From Fusibacter sp. A1 (lineage in GTDB: Bacteria; Bacillota; Clostridia; Peptostreptococcales; Acidaminobacteraceae): a stretch of 64,000 bases of DNA. A program made the position numbers and the translations under genes. The DNA is taken from assembly GCF_004125825.1 (NCBI RefSeq), contig NZ_QQWI01000007.1:124001-188000 (forward strand), given 5' to 3'. Under the pieces are notes generated by a model that ran no database searches, was not told where the DNA came from, and saw only the letters and a program-made list of their open reading frames with translations. Shown here one piece after another: positions 23,944-33,670 of the stretch (position 1 is its first letter; each line of letters opens with the position of its first letter).

Positions 23944-25873
23944 GCTGTTCCTCCCGCATTTGAGCCTTTACATAGTTTAGGGCGCCACCCGCCTTTAAAA
24001 GTTCCACCTCTCTAGGTGATCCTTCAAACAAGACATGAATCACCTTACCAGTACTGACATTCAAAATCTTAAGTCTTCCCTGTTCAAGTCCGCTGTGGCA
24101 GTCATCCACCATTAGTTCATCAAACTCAGCGATCAGATCGTAGTCGCTCATATTTTCAAACACCAAAGGCAGGATTCCCGCATTGATCAGGTTCATTTTA
24201 TGAATCCTTGCAAAGGATTTTGCAATTACAGCGCTCACACCTAAATACAAAGGGATTAGTGCCGCATGTTCCCTACTCGATCCCTGACCGTAATTACTGC
24301 CGCCTATAACTATTCCGCCTCCGTACTTCAACGCCCTATCCCTAAAATCAGAAACCAGAGTTTTGAAGCCGTGCCTTGACAACTCGGGTATGTTAGACCT
24401 AAAAGGTAGTAGCGCTGCTCCAGAAGGCATGATATCATCCGTCGTCACGTTATCGTGCGTCTTAAGCAAAGTAGTACCAGAAACCTTGTCCCTAAGCATC
24501 TTTCCAACAGGGAACTCCTTGATATTAGGCCCCCGTTCAATCATAGCTTTAGGACTTGCAGGACTGCTTATCCAGTAGTTTTCAACAAGATCGTACTTTT
24601 CTGGTTCAAAAAAAGCAGGATAATCAGTGAGTGTTCTAGGGTCTGTGATCACTCCGCTAATCGCAGATGCTACTGCCGTTTCAGGACTCACAAGATACAC
24701 ATCGGCGCTGTCCGTGCCGCATCGACCTTTAAAATTTCTATTAAAGGTTCTTAAGGACACCGCACCCGATTTTGGTGCCTGGCCCATTCCTATACATGGA
24801 CCGCATCCAGCTTCGAGTAGTCTCGCGCCAGCACTGATCATCGATGCGAGCGCACCGTTCTTTGCAAGCATGCCTAGCACACTGCTGCTACCAGGGCTGA
24901 TCACAAGACCCACAGAAGGACTGACTCTTTTGCCTTTTAACATCTCAGCTACTTTCATCAGATCAGTATAGGACGAGTTGGTACAGCTTCCGATAGCCAC
25001 TTGATCGACTTTTCTACCCTCAATTTCTTTCACACATTTTATATTGTCCGGACTATGAGGCAGCGCTGCAGATGGCTCCACCATATCCAGATCGATGATA
25101 AGTTCTTCATCGTATGTGGCGTTTTCATCTGCTGTTAGGGGATAATAGTCCGCCGCCCTTCCCTGACGAGTTAAAAAATCTAGGGTGTTTTCATCACTTG
25201 GAAAGATTGATGTCGTCGCCCCAAGCTCGGCTCCCATATTCGTAATTGTCGCACGTTCAGTAACACTCAAGGTTTTAACACCCTCACCTGCATACTCGAG
25301 CACAGCTCCTACTCCACCTTTTACAGTTAGGGTCTTGAGCACATGAAGAATCACATCTTTCGCGCTCGACCATGGTCTTAGCTGACCTTTAAGGTGAACC
25401 TTGATCACCTTTGGAACCGTCAGGTAGTAGTAACCGCAAGCCATTCCAATTGCAATGTCGAGTCCGCCCGCGCCAATTGCAAGTGCACCTAGTCCGCCGC
25501 ACGTCGGAGTATGGCTGTCCGATCCTATCAGAATGCTTCCTGGTACGGCGAAGCGTTCCAAGTGAAGCTGATGACATATTCCGTTTCCAGGTTTTGAATA
25601 GACGATTCCGTATTTACTTGCGACAGACCTTATGAAAGCGTGGTCGTCCGCATTCTCAAACCCGGTCTGCAGCATATTGTGGTCGATGTACGCCACTGAC
25701 AGGTCCGTCTTGATCGACTCCACTTCCAGCGCTTCTAGCTGGAGGTAGACCATCGTTCCTGTGGAATCCTGAGTCAATGTCTGATTGACAGCTACTTTAA
25801 TGCTGTTTCCCACCAAAAGCTCACCTTGCAAAAGGTGCTTATCCAATATTTTGTGTGTGATGTTCCTCTTCAT
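23936..25873 (-). CDS. Aconitate hydratase
   Basis: A 645-residue aconitase converting citrate to isocitrate. The [4Fe-4S] ligands are in IGSCTNSS and LEAGCGPCIGMG; SDSHTPTCGG and the swivel-domain GGSNYGQGSSREHAA are present. It is shorter than the 90-kDa AcnA type and fits the bacterial 'aconitate hydratase' of about 640 residues. The ATG at 25873 follows AAGGAGGG. It is the first gene after its own promoter and dyad. Confidence 0.93.
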   Translation of the reverse strand: MKRNITHKILDKHLLQGELLVGNSIKVAVNQTLTQDSTGTMVYLQLEALEVESIKTDLSVAYIDHNMLQTGFENADDHAFIRSVASKYGIVYSKPGNGICHQLHLERFAVPGSILIGSDSHTPTCGGLGALAIGAGGLDIAIGMACGYYYLTVPKVIKVHLKGQLRPWSSAKDVILHVLKTLTVKGGVGAVLEYAGEGVKTLSVTERATITNMGAELGATTSIFPSDENTLDFLTRQGRAADYYPLTADENATYDEELIIDLDMVEPSAALPHSPDNIKCVKEIEGRKVDQVAIGSCTNSSYTDLMKVAEMLKGKRVSPSVGLVISPGSSSVLGMLAKNGALASMISAGARLLEAGCGPCIGMGQAPKSGAVSLRTFNRNFKGRCGTDSADVYLVSPETAVASAISGVITDPRTLTDYPAFFEPEKYDLVENYWISSPASPKAMIERGPNIKEFPVGKMLRDKVSGTTLLKTHDNVTTDDIMPSGAALLPFRSNIPELSRHGFKTLVSDFRDRALKYGGGIVIGGSNYGQGSSREHAALIPLYLGVSAVIAKSFARIHKMNLINAGILPLVFENMSDYDLIAEFDELMVDDCHSGLEQGRLKILNVSTGKVIHVLFEGSPREVELLKAGGALNYVKAQMREEQHA

Positions 25874-25892
25874 AGAGCCCTCCTTGTCACGC

Positions 25893-25939
25893 ATTGTATA
25901 ATTGTATACAATAATACAATTTAGAAAACCCTGTGTCAA
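25893..25939 (-). promoter_or_regulatory. Aconitase promoter with 28-bp operator-like dyad
   Basis: On the minus strand TTGACA (25934-25939), a 17-bp spacer and TATTAT (25911-25916) form a near-consensus promoter. A nearly perfect dyad, ATTGTATA-ATTGTATACAAT-AATACAAT (25893-25920), covers the -10 and the start site, the usual place for a repressor. Confidence 0.8.
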
Positions 25940-25985
25940 CCTCTCAGTGATTATCAAGTGATAAAAATTAATTTATACAGAAATA

Positions 25986-27377
25986 TCAGCCTCTAAGAAG
26001 GCTATCACCCATTAGATACTCATCAATGTCTCTTGCTACGATTCTTCCTTCGTGGATCGCCCTGACAACTAGCGACTGACCGCTACGCATGTCACCTGCG
26101 CTAAAAATCCCTTTCCTACTTGTCATATGTTTTTTATCTGTGGCGACATTTCCTCTTTGGTCCAGTTCAAGACTTAAGGCTTCGATCATCCCCTCTCGTG
26201 CAGGGTGTAAAAATCCCATGGCTAAAAACACCAGGTCAACTGCTATTTCATACTCACTACCATCTTCAGAACTTGCCACAACGCCCCTTAGCTTACCCTC
26301 TGATCCTATAAACTCGTGGGTTTTCGTACTCCAAAACCTTTGTGCGCCCTCCTCATGTGACGAAGTCGTTTTCAGCGTATTTGCCGCAGTGGGCCAGGTC
26401 ATCAACACATCCGCTTTTTCTGGAGGCTTTGGCATGATTTCATACTGGTACACGGCTTTTGCGCCTTGTCTCACAGCGGTTCCGATACAGTCTGAACCTG
26501 TGTCACCGCCACCAATCACAAGAACCGTTTTGTCCTTTGCGCTGATAACTTCTCCTTCAATCTCCAATCCGTGGACGCTCATCGTATACTGACTCAGATA
26601 ATCCACCGCATAATGAATGCCCTTAAGTTCACGACCCTTCACCTGAAGATCCCTAGGAATAGTCGAGCCGCCGGTAAGCACTAGCGCATCCATTTCTTCT
26701 TCAAGCTTCAAGACAGACATGTCTGTACCCACTTCAACACCGGTAACGAACTTGACACCTGCTTCTTTCATAAGTTCAATACGCCTATCTATCACATATT
26801 TTTCAAGTTTGAAATTGGGTATTCCAAATCGCAGCAGGCCACCGACTTCTGTGCTTCTTTCATAGACGGTCACCTCATGTCCCACAGCATTCAGTTCATC
26901 TGCGACCGTAAGTCCTGCAGGTCCTGATCCAATGATTGCAATCTGCTTTCCGGTTCTCATCTTAGGATACCTGGGTTTTACCCAACCTTCCTTAAAAGCG
27001 GTTTCAATGATGGTATGTTCTATTTCTCTGATGGTGACAGCACCATGGTGAATGCTCAAAGAACAGGATGTTTCGCAAAGTGCCGGGCATATTTTTCCTG
27101 TAAACTCAGGAAAATTGTTCGTTAGTCTGAGCATGCGGTAGGCTTCTTCCCAGTCTCCATTTTGTGCATGTTCGTTCCAATACGGGATCAGATTGCCAAG
27201 CGGGCATCCCCAGCTGCAAAACTGGGTACCACAGTCCATGCACCTTGAAGCCTGAATCCTTATTTCCTTTACGGACAGGGGCTGATACACATCCAGGTGG
27301 TCAGCGATCCTTAGCTCTACCGGTCTTAGTGTATAACTCTTTCGTGCGTGATGTTTAAATCCTTCAATTGTAGCCAT
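25986..27377 (-). CDS. gltD: Glutamate synthase, small (beta) subunit
   Basis: A 463-residue FAD/NADPH subunit. N-terminal cysteine clusters RCMDCGTQFCSWGCPLGN and CPALCETSC bind two [4Fe-4S] centres; GSGPAGLTVADEL binds FAD and GGGDTGSDCIGTAVRQGA binds NADPH. It hands electrons from NADPH to the large subunit. It begins 9 bp after gltB with GGGGGG before the ATG. Confidence 0.95.
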   Translation of the reverse strand: MATIEGFKHHARKSYTLRPVELRIADHLDVYQPLSVKEIRIQASRCMDCGTQFCSWGCPLGNLIPYWNEHAQNGDWEEAYRMLRLTNNFPEFTGKICPALCETSCSLSIHHGAVTIREIEHTIIETAFKEGWVKPRYPKMRTGKQIAIIGSGPAGLTVADELNAVGHEVTVYERSTEVGGLLRFGIPNFKLEKYVIDRRIELMKEAGVKFVTGVEVGTDMSVLKLEEEMDALVLTGGSTIPRDLQVKGRELKGIHYAVDYLSQYTMSVHGLEIEGEVISAKDKTVLVIGGGDTGSDCIGTAVRQGAKAVYQYEIMPKPPEKADVLMTWPTAANTLKTTSSHEEGAQRFWSTKTHEFIGSEGKLRGVVASSEDGSEYEIAVDLVFLAMGFLHPAREGMIEALSLELDQRGNVATDKKHMTSRKGIFSAGDMRSGQSLVVRAIHEGRIVARDIDEYLMGDSLLRG

Positions 27378-27386
27378 ACGTCCCCC

Positions 27387-30300
27387 CTACGATACCAGTT
27401 CGTCATTATCCGAGTGGTGCTTGTTCTTTTCTAAAATACCTTTATATATCGGCGACAAGACCCATCTAAATCGCTTAACGGCCTTTGTCCAGTCCATCAA
27501 AAGCTCACTGCCAAGTTGGCTTCCTGTCAGCAAAACATGTTCTGCAATCAGTTCTTTTACTAAAGCTTCACCTTCTGTGTCAAGGTCATAAGCTTCGACA
27601 GACTCTTTTACAAGGTGCGCGGACAAAGAATCCTCAGGATCATACACGAATGCCTGTCCGCCACTCATGCCTGCAGCAAAGTTTTTTCCTGTCTCGCCAA
27701 GCACAACGACCGTCCCTCCGGTCATGTATTCGCAGCAGTGGTTACCCGTACCTTCAACAACTGCCACCGCTCCACTGTTTCTAACGGCAAAGCGCTCTCC
27801 AACCTTACCGTTGACAAATAGTTTTCCACTTGTCGCACCATACAGGATCGTATTGCCGGCAATGTCGTTTTCATGCGCGGCAAAGCCTGCATCACTTGGA
27901 GTCTTAATGGCTAACGTCGCTCCAGACAATCCCTTGCCTACATAATCGTTAGCCTCGCCCTCAAGCAGCATGGTCAATCCGTTTGCACCAAACGCTCCAA
28001 AACTTTGCCCTGCGGACCCTTTAAATCTGAAGGTGATCGTATCGTCGTTAAGTCCTCCCTCACCAAAACACTTGACAATCTTTCCGCTAAGCATCGCCCC
28101 AACAGATCGATGCGTGTTTTTCAGCTCAAACTGCGCACTTGTCTTTATCGCGTGCTCAAACGTTTGTGATGCAGATTTGATTAGTAAGTGATCAAAGCAT
28201 GATTCAAGGCCATGTTCCTGTTCTTTGGCACAATACGGTATGATGCGCTTTGGCATATCGGGGCGGTGAAGCACGCCAGAGAGGTCAAGATGTCTTACTT
28301 TTGACTGGTTGACGTTTTTGTTCCTTTCTAAAAGATCCACTCGACCTACCATTTCATCCATGGTCTTGAATCCAAGACTCGACATGATTTCGCGAACTTC
28401 TGTTGCAATGAAAGTCATAAAGTTGATCAGGTATTCAGGCTTACCGCTAAAGTGCTTTCTAAGTTCGGGGTCCTGTGTCGCCACACCAAGATCGCAGTTG
28501 TTCTTATTGCAGTGCCTTAACATGGTACACCCCATTATCACAAGCGCAGTCGTTGCAAATCCGAACTCTTCAGCACCTAAAAGGGTTGCGATAACAACAT
28601 CTCTTCCTGTTTTCAATTGACCGTCGGTTTGCAGTCTAACCCTTGACCTTAGATCGTTTAGAAGCAACACCTGATGCACTTCTGAAAGGCCAATTTCCCA
28701 TGGAATTCCCGCAGACTTAATCGATGATAAAGGGGATGCACCGGTTCCTCCGTCATGTCCACTTATGAGGATCATATCCGCATGGGCTTTTGCGACCCCA
28801 GCAGCGATTGTTCCTATGCCGACTTCCGAAACCAGTTTCACACTGACTCTCGCATCCGGATTGGTCATCTTACAGTCATAGATAAGCTGGGCTAAATCTT
28901 CAATCGAATAGATATCATGATGCGGTGGCGGTGAGATAAGATCTATCCCCGGTGTTGCGTTTCTTACTTTCGCAATTTCCTCATTCACCTTCTTGCCTGG
29001 CAAGTGACCACCTTCGCCTGGTTTTGCCCCCTGTGCCACTTTTATTTGAAGCTCATCAGCATTCACCATATAATTGGTCGTTACGCCAAATCTTGCGGAT
29101 GCCACTTGCTTGATTGCGCTTCTTCTTAGGTCGCCACTACTGTCAGGTAAGTAACGGCTGCTGTCTTCACCACCCTCACCGCTATTGCTTTTGCCACCAA
29201 TCCGATTCATGGCGATAGCGATCGTCTCATGAGCTTCCTTACTTAGTGAACCAAAGGACATGGCACCAGTCACGAACCGCTTTACAATTTCACTGATAGG
29301 TTCGACTTCCTCTAACTCCACCCCTTGATTTGAAGCGCTTTTAAAGTTAAATAGGCTTCTTATCGTACAAGGGTTCTCGCTCTGATCGTTTATCATAGAG
29401 GCATAGTTCTTATACACCTCGTAACTGCCTGTTCTTGTCGCTTGTTGAAGAAGGTGAATGGTTTCTGGATTAAAGAGATGAAACTCCCCGCCCCTCTTAT
29501 AGGCATGTACTCCGCCAATATCCAGCTGGCTGAAGGGTTTTCTGAGTCTGTTGAAGGCTTTGTAATGACGCTCCAGTGTTTCTGCGGCAATCTCATCGAG
29601 TCCAATCCCTCCAATTCGAGAGGGTGTACCCGGGAAGTACCTATCCACAAAAGTTTCTCCAAGTCCTAGCGCTTCGAAAATCTGAGCACCATGATAACTT
29701 TGTATCGTACAGATTCCCATTTTAGAAAGTATCTTAAGTAGTCCGTTTTCAAGCGCTTTTTTGTAGTTCTCCAGCGCCTGCGCACGGTTCATGTTACGGA
29801 CAAGCCCCTTGTCAATAAGCCGGTATGCGCTTTCGATGGCCATATAAGGATTGACTGCGCTTGCACCAAATCCTATCAGAAGTGCCATATGAGTGGTTTC
29901 TCTGGCATCTCCTGCTTCTACCACAATACTTACTTTTGTCCTTGTTTTTTCCTCAATCAGATGATGATGTATCGCTGATACGGCTAGCAGGCTTGGAATC
30001 GCGGCTTCGTATCCGTCAACCTTCTTATCACTTAAAATAAGGATGTTATATCCTTCTTGCACTCTTCTAGAAGCCCTTTCACAAATCAGCTTCAGCGAAT
30101 GCTTAAACCCTTCTACGCCACTATCCGCTTTAAAGGTAATGGGTATCTTGGTGGATTTGAACTCCTCATCCTTCAGTGCCCTAATCTGCCCCATCTGCTC
30201 GTTGGATAAGATCGGACTTTCGATTTTAATGTACTTGTTAACCTGTTCCTCCCTTAAGATGCTACTCTGCGATCCTAAAAAGTTGCCAAGAGACATCACC

Positions 30301-31916
30301 ACTTTTTCACGGATCGGATCAATCGGTGGATTGGTCACTTGTGCGAACAGTTGTCTAAAATAATTGAACAGAGATTGATTATGATGAGAAAGCACAGCAA
30401 GTGGGGTATCGTTCCCCATCGCTCCCATCGGTTCCTTGCCTGTCTCAACCATGACTTTGATGATGCTTTGAACATCTTCCATAGTAAAACCGAAGGACAT
30501 CTGCTTTTCTTTAAGTGCTTCGGGCCTTATCTTATAGTTTTCTGTAATGGCAGGTAAATCACTCAGCCTTAACACATACTTACTTGTCATTTCAGAGTAT
30601 GCATGTTCCTCATACACTTTCCTTTTTACAGCATCGTCAATCAACACTTCACCCAGTTCGCTGTCCACAACCAGCATTTTTCCAGGTTCGAGCCGTCCCT
30701 TTTTTATGACATCTGACGGTTCAAATTCTAAAACACCAAGTTCTGAGGCCAAAACGATTAGCCCTTGAGCTGTAATCACATACTTTGCAGGACGGAGTCC
30801 GTTTCTGTCAAGTGTCGCTCCAATCTGAACACCATCACAGAAAAACACAGCGGCTGGTCCGTCCCAAGGCTCGATCATCGATGCGTTATACTCGTAAAAC
30901 GCGCGCTTGTCCCGATGCATGGTTTCGTCGTTTTCCCAAGCTTCTGGAATAAGCGTCATCAACGCCTTTGTATTGGAATAATCGTGCGCTTTTAACAACT
31001 GAAACACCTGGTCAAGCGATGCCGAATCACTGCCACCCGGCTTAATGATTGGATAGAGTTCAGCCATACGATTTTTGTAAACCCGTGATTTCAGAACACC
31101 CTCTCGTGCGTTCATCCAATTTCTATTTCCCCTAATGGTGTTGATTTCTCCGTTATGGGCCAAATACCGATATGGATGCGCAAGGTCCCAAGTTGGAAAA
31201 GTATTGGTGCTGAACCTAGAATGTACAAGCGCCATCGCACTCTTCAGTTCGATGTCATTAAGGTCGATAAAATAACCGTTCATCTGCTCTGGCAAAAGTA
31301 GACCCTTATAGACAACAGTTCTGCTTGACAGGCTACATATGTAAAAGGAATCCCATCCTCTGTCAAGAGACGTTTTCACGGTATTCTCAGATCGCTTTAA
31401 AATCATATACAGGTCCGATTCGAATGTCTTTTTATCACAGTGATTTGATTTTGAAATAAATACCTGCCTAATCGTCGGTTCTGTTCCTCTGGCAATTTCT
31501 CCGATCACACGATTGTCAGTAGGCACATCCCTCCATCCCAAAACGGAATGGCCCTCCTCTTCGACCATCCGTTCAACAATTCCTTCACACTGGTAGCGAA
31601 GCGCAGGTTCTTTAGGTAAAAAAAACATGCCCACGGCATATTCATTCTCATCTGGTAGATCTATTCCTAAGTCGTAGCACTTTCTTACAAGATAGGAATG
31701 CGGTATCTGTATCATGATTCCTGCACCATCCCCTGTGTTCGCATCAGATCCTGACGCCCCCCTATGGGTCAGGTTGACCAATACTTCAATCGCTTTCTTT
31801 ACAACATCATGGTTTTTCGTGCCGTCAATGTTCGCAACAAATCCGACACCACAGTTGTCCTTTTCATACCACGGATCATAAAGCCCTTGTCGTTTAGGCA
31901 TTTCACTTCCATTCAT
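27387..31916 (-). CDS. gltB: Glutamate synthase, large (alpha) subunit
   Basis: A 1509-residue enzyme making two glutamates from glutamine and 2-oxoglutarate. The amidotransferase nucleophile is Cys22 (DNCGVGFVA), exposed after removal of a short propeptide. The FMN synthase domain contains GEGGEDSSRY and the [3Fe-4S] site MGCTMLRHCNKNNCDLGVATQD; the C-terminal GXGXG repeat region (GTGNHCCEYMTGGTVVVLG) is complete. TTTGGAGGG precedes the ATG. It is the first gene of the block leading into gltD and then the TCA genes. Confidence 0.96.
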   Translation of the reverse strand: MNGSEMPKRQGLYDPWYEKDNCGVGFVANIDGTKNHDVVKKAIEVLVNLTHRGASGSDANTGDGAGIMIQIPHSYLVRKCYDLGIDLPDENEYAVGMFFLPKEPALRYQCEGIVERMVEEEGHSVLGWRDVPTDNRVIGEIARGTEPTIRQVFISKSNHCDKKTFESDLYMILKRSENTVKTSLDRGWDSFYICSLSSRTVVYKGLLLPEQMNGYFIDLNDIELKSAMALVHSRFSTNTFPTWDLAHPYRYLAHNGEINTIRGNRNWMNAREGVLKSRVYKNRMAELYPIIKPGGSDSASLDQVFQLLKAHDYSNTKALMTLIPEAWENDETMHRDKRAFYEYNASMIEPWDGPAAVFFCDGVQIGATLDRNGLRPAKYVITAQGLIVLASELGVLEFEPSDVIKKGRLEPGKMLVVDSELGEVLIDDAVKRKVYEEHAYSEMTSKYVLRLSDLPAITENYKIRPEALKEKQMSFGFTMEDVQSIIKVMVETGKEPMGAMGNDTPLAVLSHHNQSLFNYFRQLFAQVTNPPIDPIREKVVMSLGNFLGSQSSILREEQVNKYIKIESPILSNEQMGQIRALKDEEFKSTKIPITFKADSGVEGFKHSLKLICERASRRVQEGYNILILSDKKVDGYEAAIPSLLAVSAIHHHLIEEKTRTKVSIVVEAGDARETTHMALLIGFGASAVNPYMAIESAYRLIDKGLVRNMNRAQALENYKKALENGLLKILSKMGICTIQSYHGAQIFEALGLGETFVDRYFPGTPSRIGGIGLDEIAAETLERHYKAFNRLRKPFSQLDIGGVHAYKRGGEFHLFNPETIHLLQQATRTGSYEVYKNYASMINDQSENPCTIRSLFNFKSASNQGVELEEVEPISEIVKRFVTGAMSFGSLSKEAHETIAIAMNRIGGKSNSGEGGEDSSRYLPDSSGDLRRSAIKQVASARFGVTTNYMVNADELQIKVAQGAKPGEGGHLPGKKVNEEIAKVRNATPGIDLISPPPHHDIYSIEDLAQLIYDCKMTNPDARVSVKLVSEVGIGTIAAGVAKAHADMILISGHDGGTGASPLSSIKSAGIPWEIGLSEVHQVLLLNDLRSRVRLQTDGQLKTGRDVVIATLLGAEEFGFATTALVIMGCTMLRHCNKNNCDLGVATQDPELRKHFSGKPEYLINFMTFIATEVREIMSSLGFKTMDEMVGRVDLLERNKNVNQSKVRHLDLSGVLHRPDMPKRIIPYCAKEQEHGLESCFDHLLIKSASQTFEHAIKTSAQFELKNTHRSVGAMLSGKIVKCFGEGGLNDDTITFRFKGSAGQSFGAFGANGLTMLLEGEANDYVGKGLSGATLAIKTPSDAGFAAHENDIAGNTILYGATSGKLFVNGKVGERFAVRNSGAVAVVEGTGNHCCEYMTGGTVVVLGETGKNFAAGMSGGQAFVYDPEDSLSAHLVKESVEAYDLDTEGEALVKELIAEHVLLTGSQLGSELLMDWTKAVKRFRWVLSPIYKGILEKNKHHSDNDELVS

Positions 31917-31948
31917 AGCATTCCCTCCAAAGTGTTAAGTCTCAAGAT

Positions 31949-31966
31949 CTGATTAAGTGTAATCAG
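31949..31966 (-). promoter_or_regulatory. Dyad in the gltB leader
   Basis: CTGATTA-AGTG-TAATCAG, 33 bp upstream of the gltB ATG: perfect 7-bp arms. It could be an operator or an RNA hairpin. The rest of the 266-bp gap (31917-32182) shows no gene; a 12-bp palindrome CCCTATATAGGG lies at 32120-32131. Confidence 0.4.
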
Positions 31967-32182
31967 CCTAATGGCTCTCTTAATCGTTGAAGACCATTCT
32001 ACCACTTAGTTTTCAGAAAATTCTGTGATAGCGTTTCCAGAAATAAGGAAAACGATTGATAGTTTAACATCATAGCACTAGGAAAAGGTTATTTTCATGA
32101 AATCAAAAAATCAAAAGTCCCCTATATAGGGTTCTGAGTTTTACTCTTAAACCTACATAGAGAACTTTAAAATAATGGCTAT

Positions 32183-33040
32183 TTAGATTTTTCTTGCGAT
32201 GATTCCGATTAAATCTGAGTCTATATGATACTCGGAACCAGTCAGATCGGCTACCGTTTTTAGCACCTCAAATCCGTTTTCCTTGAGCAGCTTTGTGATT
32301 GAACCTACGCTATAGCACTGTTCCCACAAGTTATAGACATTAATCGGTGTTTCTTCCTGCAGAATGATATGCTGCTTAAGTGAAACTTCACTGTCCTTGT
32401 CATAGCTTTTAGTGACCAGTTCAAGATGCGGATACGGTTTCCAAAACCCTTGTTTCTCATGGACAAACCAGTTCTTATACTCCGCAGTCAGTTCCTTGTA
32501 GTTTGTTGACCAAACATCAAATACAAAATATCCTCCAGGCTTCAATGACCGGTGAATCCTTTGCAAGAGTTCTTTTCTGCTCTTACTGGATAATACTCCA
32601 AAGTCGCAATAAATAAGAACTGCCGTGTCAAAAGATTTATCATAATCAATCTCCAGATAATTCATATCAATGTATTCTATCGAGTGTCGGTTTTTCTTTG
32701 CCTGTTCCCTAGCATATGCAAGCGACCTCTTTGAATAATCGATGCCAGTCACCATTAAGCCGTGTTCACAGAATCGAGAACTATAAAGACCAGGACCGCA
32801 ACCTAAATCAAGTAGCCTTTGGCGGCTTTTCAGATTAAGCGTCGATATGATCCAGTTACATGTAGCATCAATTGTCGCAGGCTTTCTACTCGCAGCATCC
32901 CAGTTTGGATTTAGATGTGCCATCAACATCATCTTCGATATATGCTCATTATCCCAAAACGCTTCCTGCGTCTTTCCGTTTTCAAATAGTTCGGGATTTT
33001 CATTTTCTTTTAATATGCCGTTTAACTTTAAAATATCCAT
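32183..33040 (-). CDS. SAM-dependent methyltransferase, class I
   Basis: A 285-residue protein. The SAM motif I is LLDLGCGPGLYSSRF, motif II about VTGIDYSKRSL, and the post-motif LKPGGYFVFDVW is plain. The N-terminal 60 residues precede the Rossmann fold and may form a lid. The substrate is unknown. GGGGAG precedes the ATG, and no operon partner is seen. Confidence 0.85.
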   Translation of the reverse strand: MDILKLNGILKENENPELFENGKTQEAFWDNEHISKMMLMAHLNPNWDAASRKPATIDATCNWIISTLNLKSRQRLLDLGCGPGLYSSRFCEHGLMVTGIDYSKRSLAYAREQAKKNRHSIEYIDMNYLEIDYDKSFDTAVLIYCDFGVLSSKSRKELLQRIHRSLKPGGYFVFDVWSTNYKELTAEYKNWFVHEKQGFWKPYPHLELVTKSYDKDSEVSLKQHIILQEETPINVYNLWEQCYSVGSITKLLKENGFEVLKTVADLTGSEYHIDSDLIGIIARKI

Positions 33041-33229
33041 TCTTATCTCCCCAGTTTACTTTCTTACACTATCATTCTACTTCAAATCAGCAATAATTGC
33101 ATGAAGTTGTTTGATTATAGCCGTTTGCGCCCATACATCCATAAATGTCTCATTAAACCCATAAATTCTCTGCTTATTCAATTAATAATATGGTATAAGA
33201 TAAAGGAACTTTCAACAAGGAGGATCCCT

Positions 33230-33628
33230 ATGCAAACACTAAAGATTAATCAACATCACTACTATACATACAAATCACGCCGAAAATCGGTAAAACTCCC
33301 ATCGATCCACGTTCTTTTAGAAGACGAAAGTATAAAGCTCGATTGGAGTAAAATAGCCGCACTCGCAGTGCTGATGATACTTATCTTCGTACTCGCACTG
33401 ATGAGTATGAAAGCGGTTCGCATGCAAGAAGCCGCTATCGACGATTACCAGAGCGCCATCAGAGAAAAAGAGCTCCAAATAGCTGATCTTCAGTCTCAAC
33501 TCGCCGAACAGACCAACCAGCTGAATACATATCATCTGTATGTCGCTGAACTGGAAGTCGAGGTCAACACGGCACTTGAACATCTATCCGAACAAATAAA
33601 CAGTACATTGAACACACTCAAGAATTAA
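33230..33628 (+). CDS. Small membrane-anchored coiled-coil protein
   Basis: A 132-residue protein: basic N-terminal 45 residues, one membrane helix (KIAALAVLMILIFVLALMSM) and a coiled coil (about 68-132, EKELQIADLQSQLAEQTNQL). The layout recalls FtsL/DivIC-like division proteins but no signature proves it. The ATG at 33230 follows AAGGAGG; the frame from 33101 is rejected. It lies 42 bp upstream of a cell-wall hydrolase and may anchor or time it. Confidence 0.7.
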   Translation: MQTLKINQHHYYTYKSRRKSVKLPSIHVLLEDESIKLDWSKIAALAVLMILIFVLALMSMKAVRMQEAAIDDYQSAIREKELQIADLQSQLAEQTNQLNTYHLYVAELEVEVNTALEHLSEQINSTLNTLKN

Positions 33629-33670
33629 CTTGAGCTGGTTGGAATTGCTGTGATAGAGGTGGTAATTTCT

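Noticed and set aside
31917..32182. Glutamine or T-box riboswitch before gltB
   Set aside because: No T-box core or glnA-type conserved bases could be found; only a simple dyad.
33101..33229. Longer start for the coiled-coil protein
   Set aside because: The ATG at 33230 has AAGGAGG and the extra residues are not protein-like.
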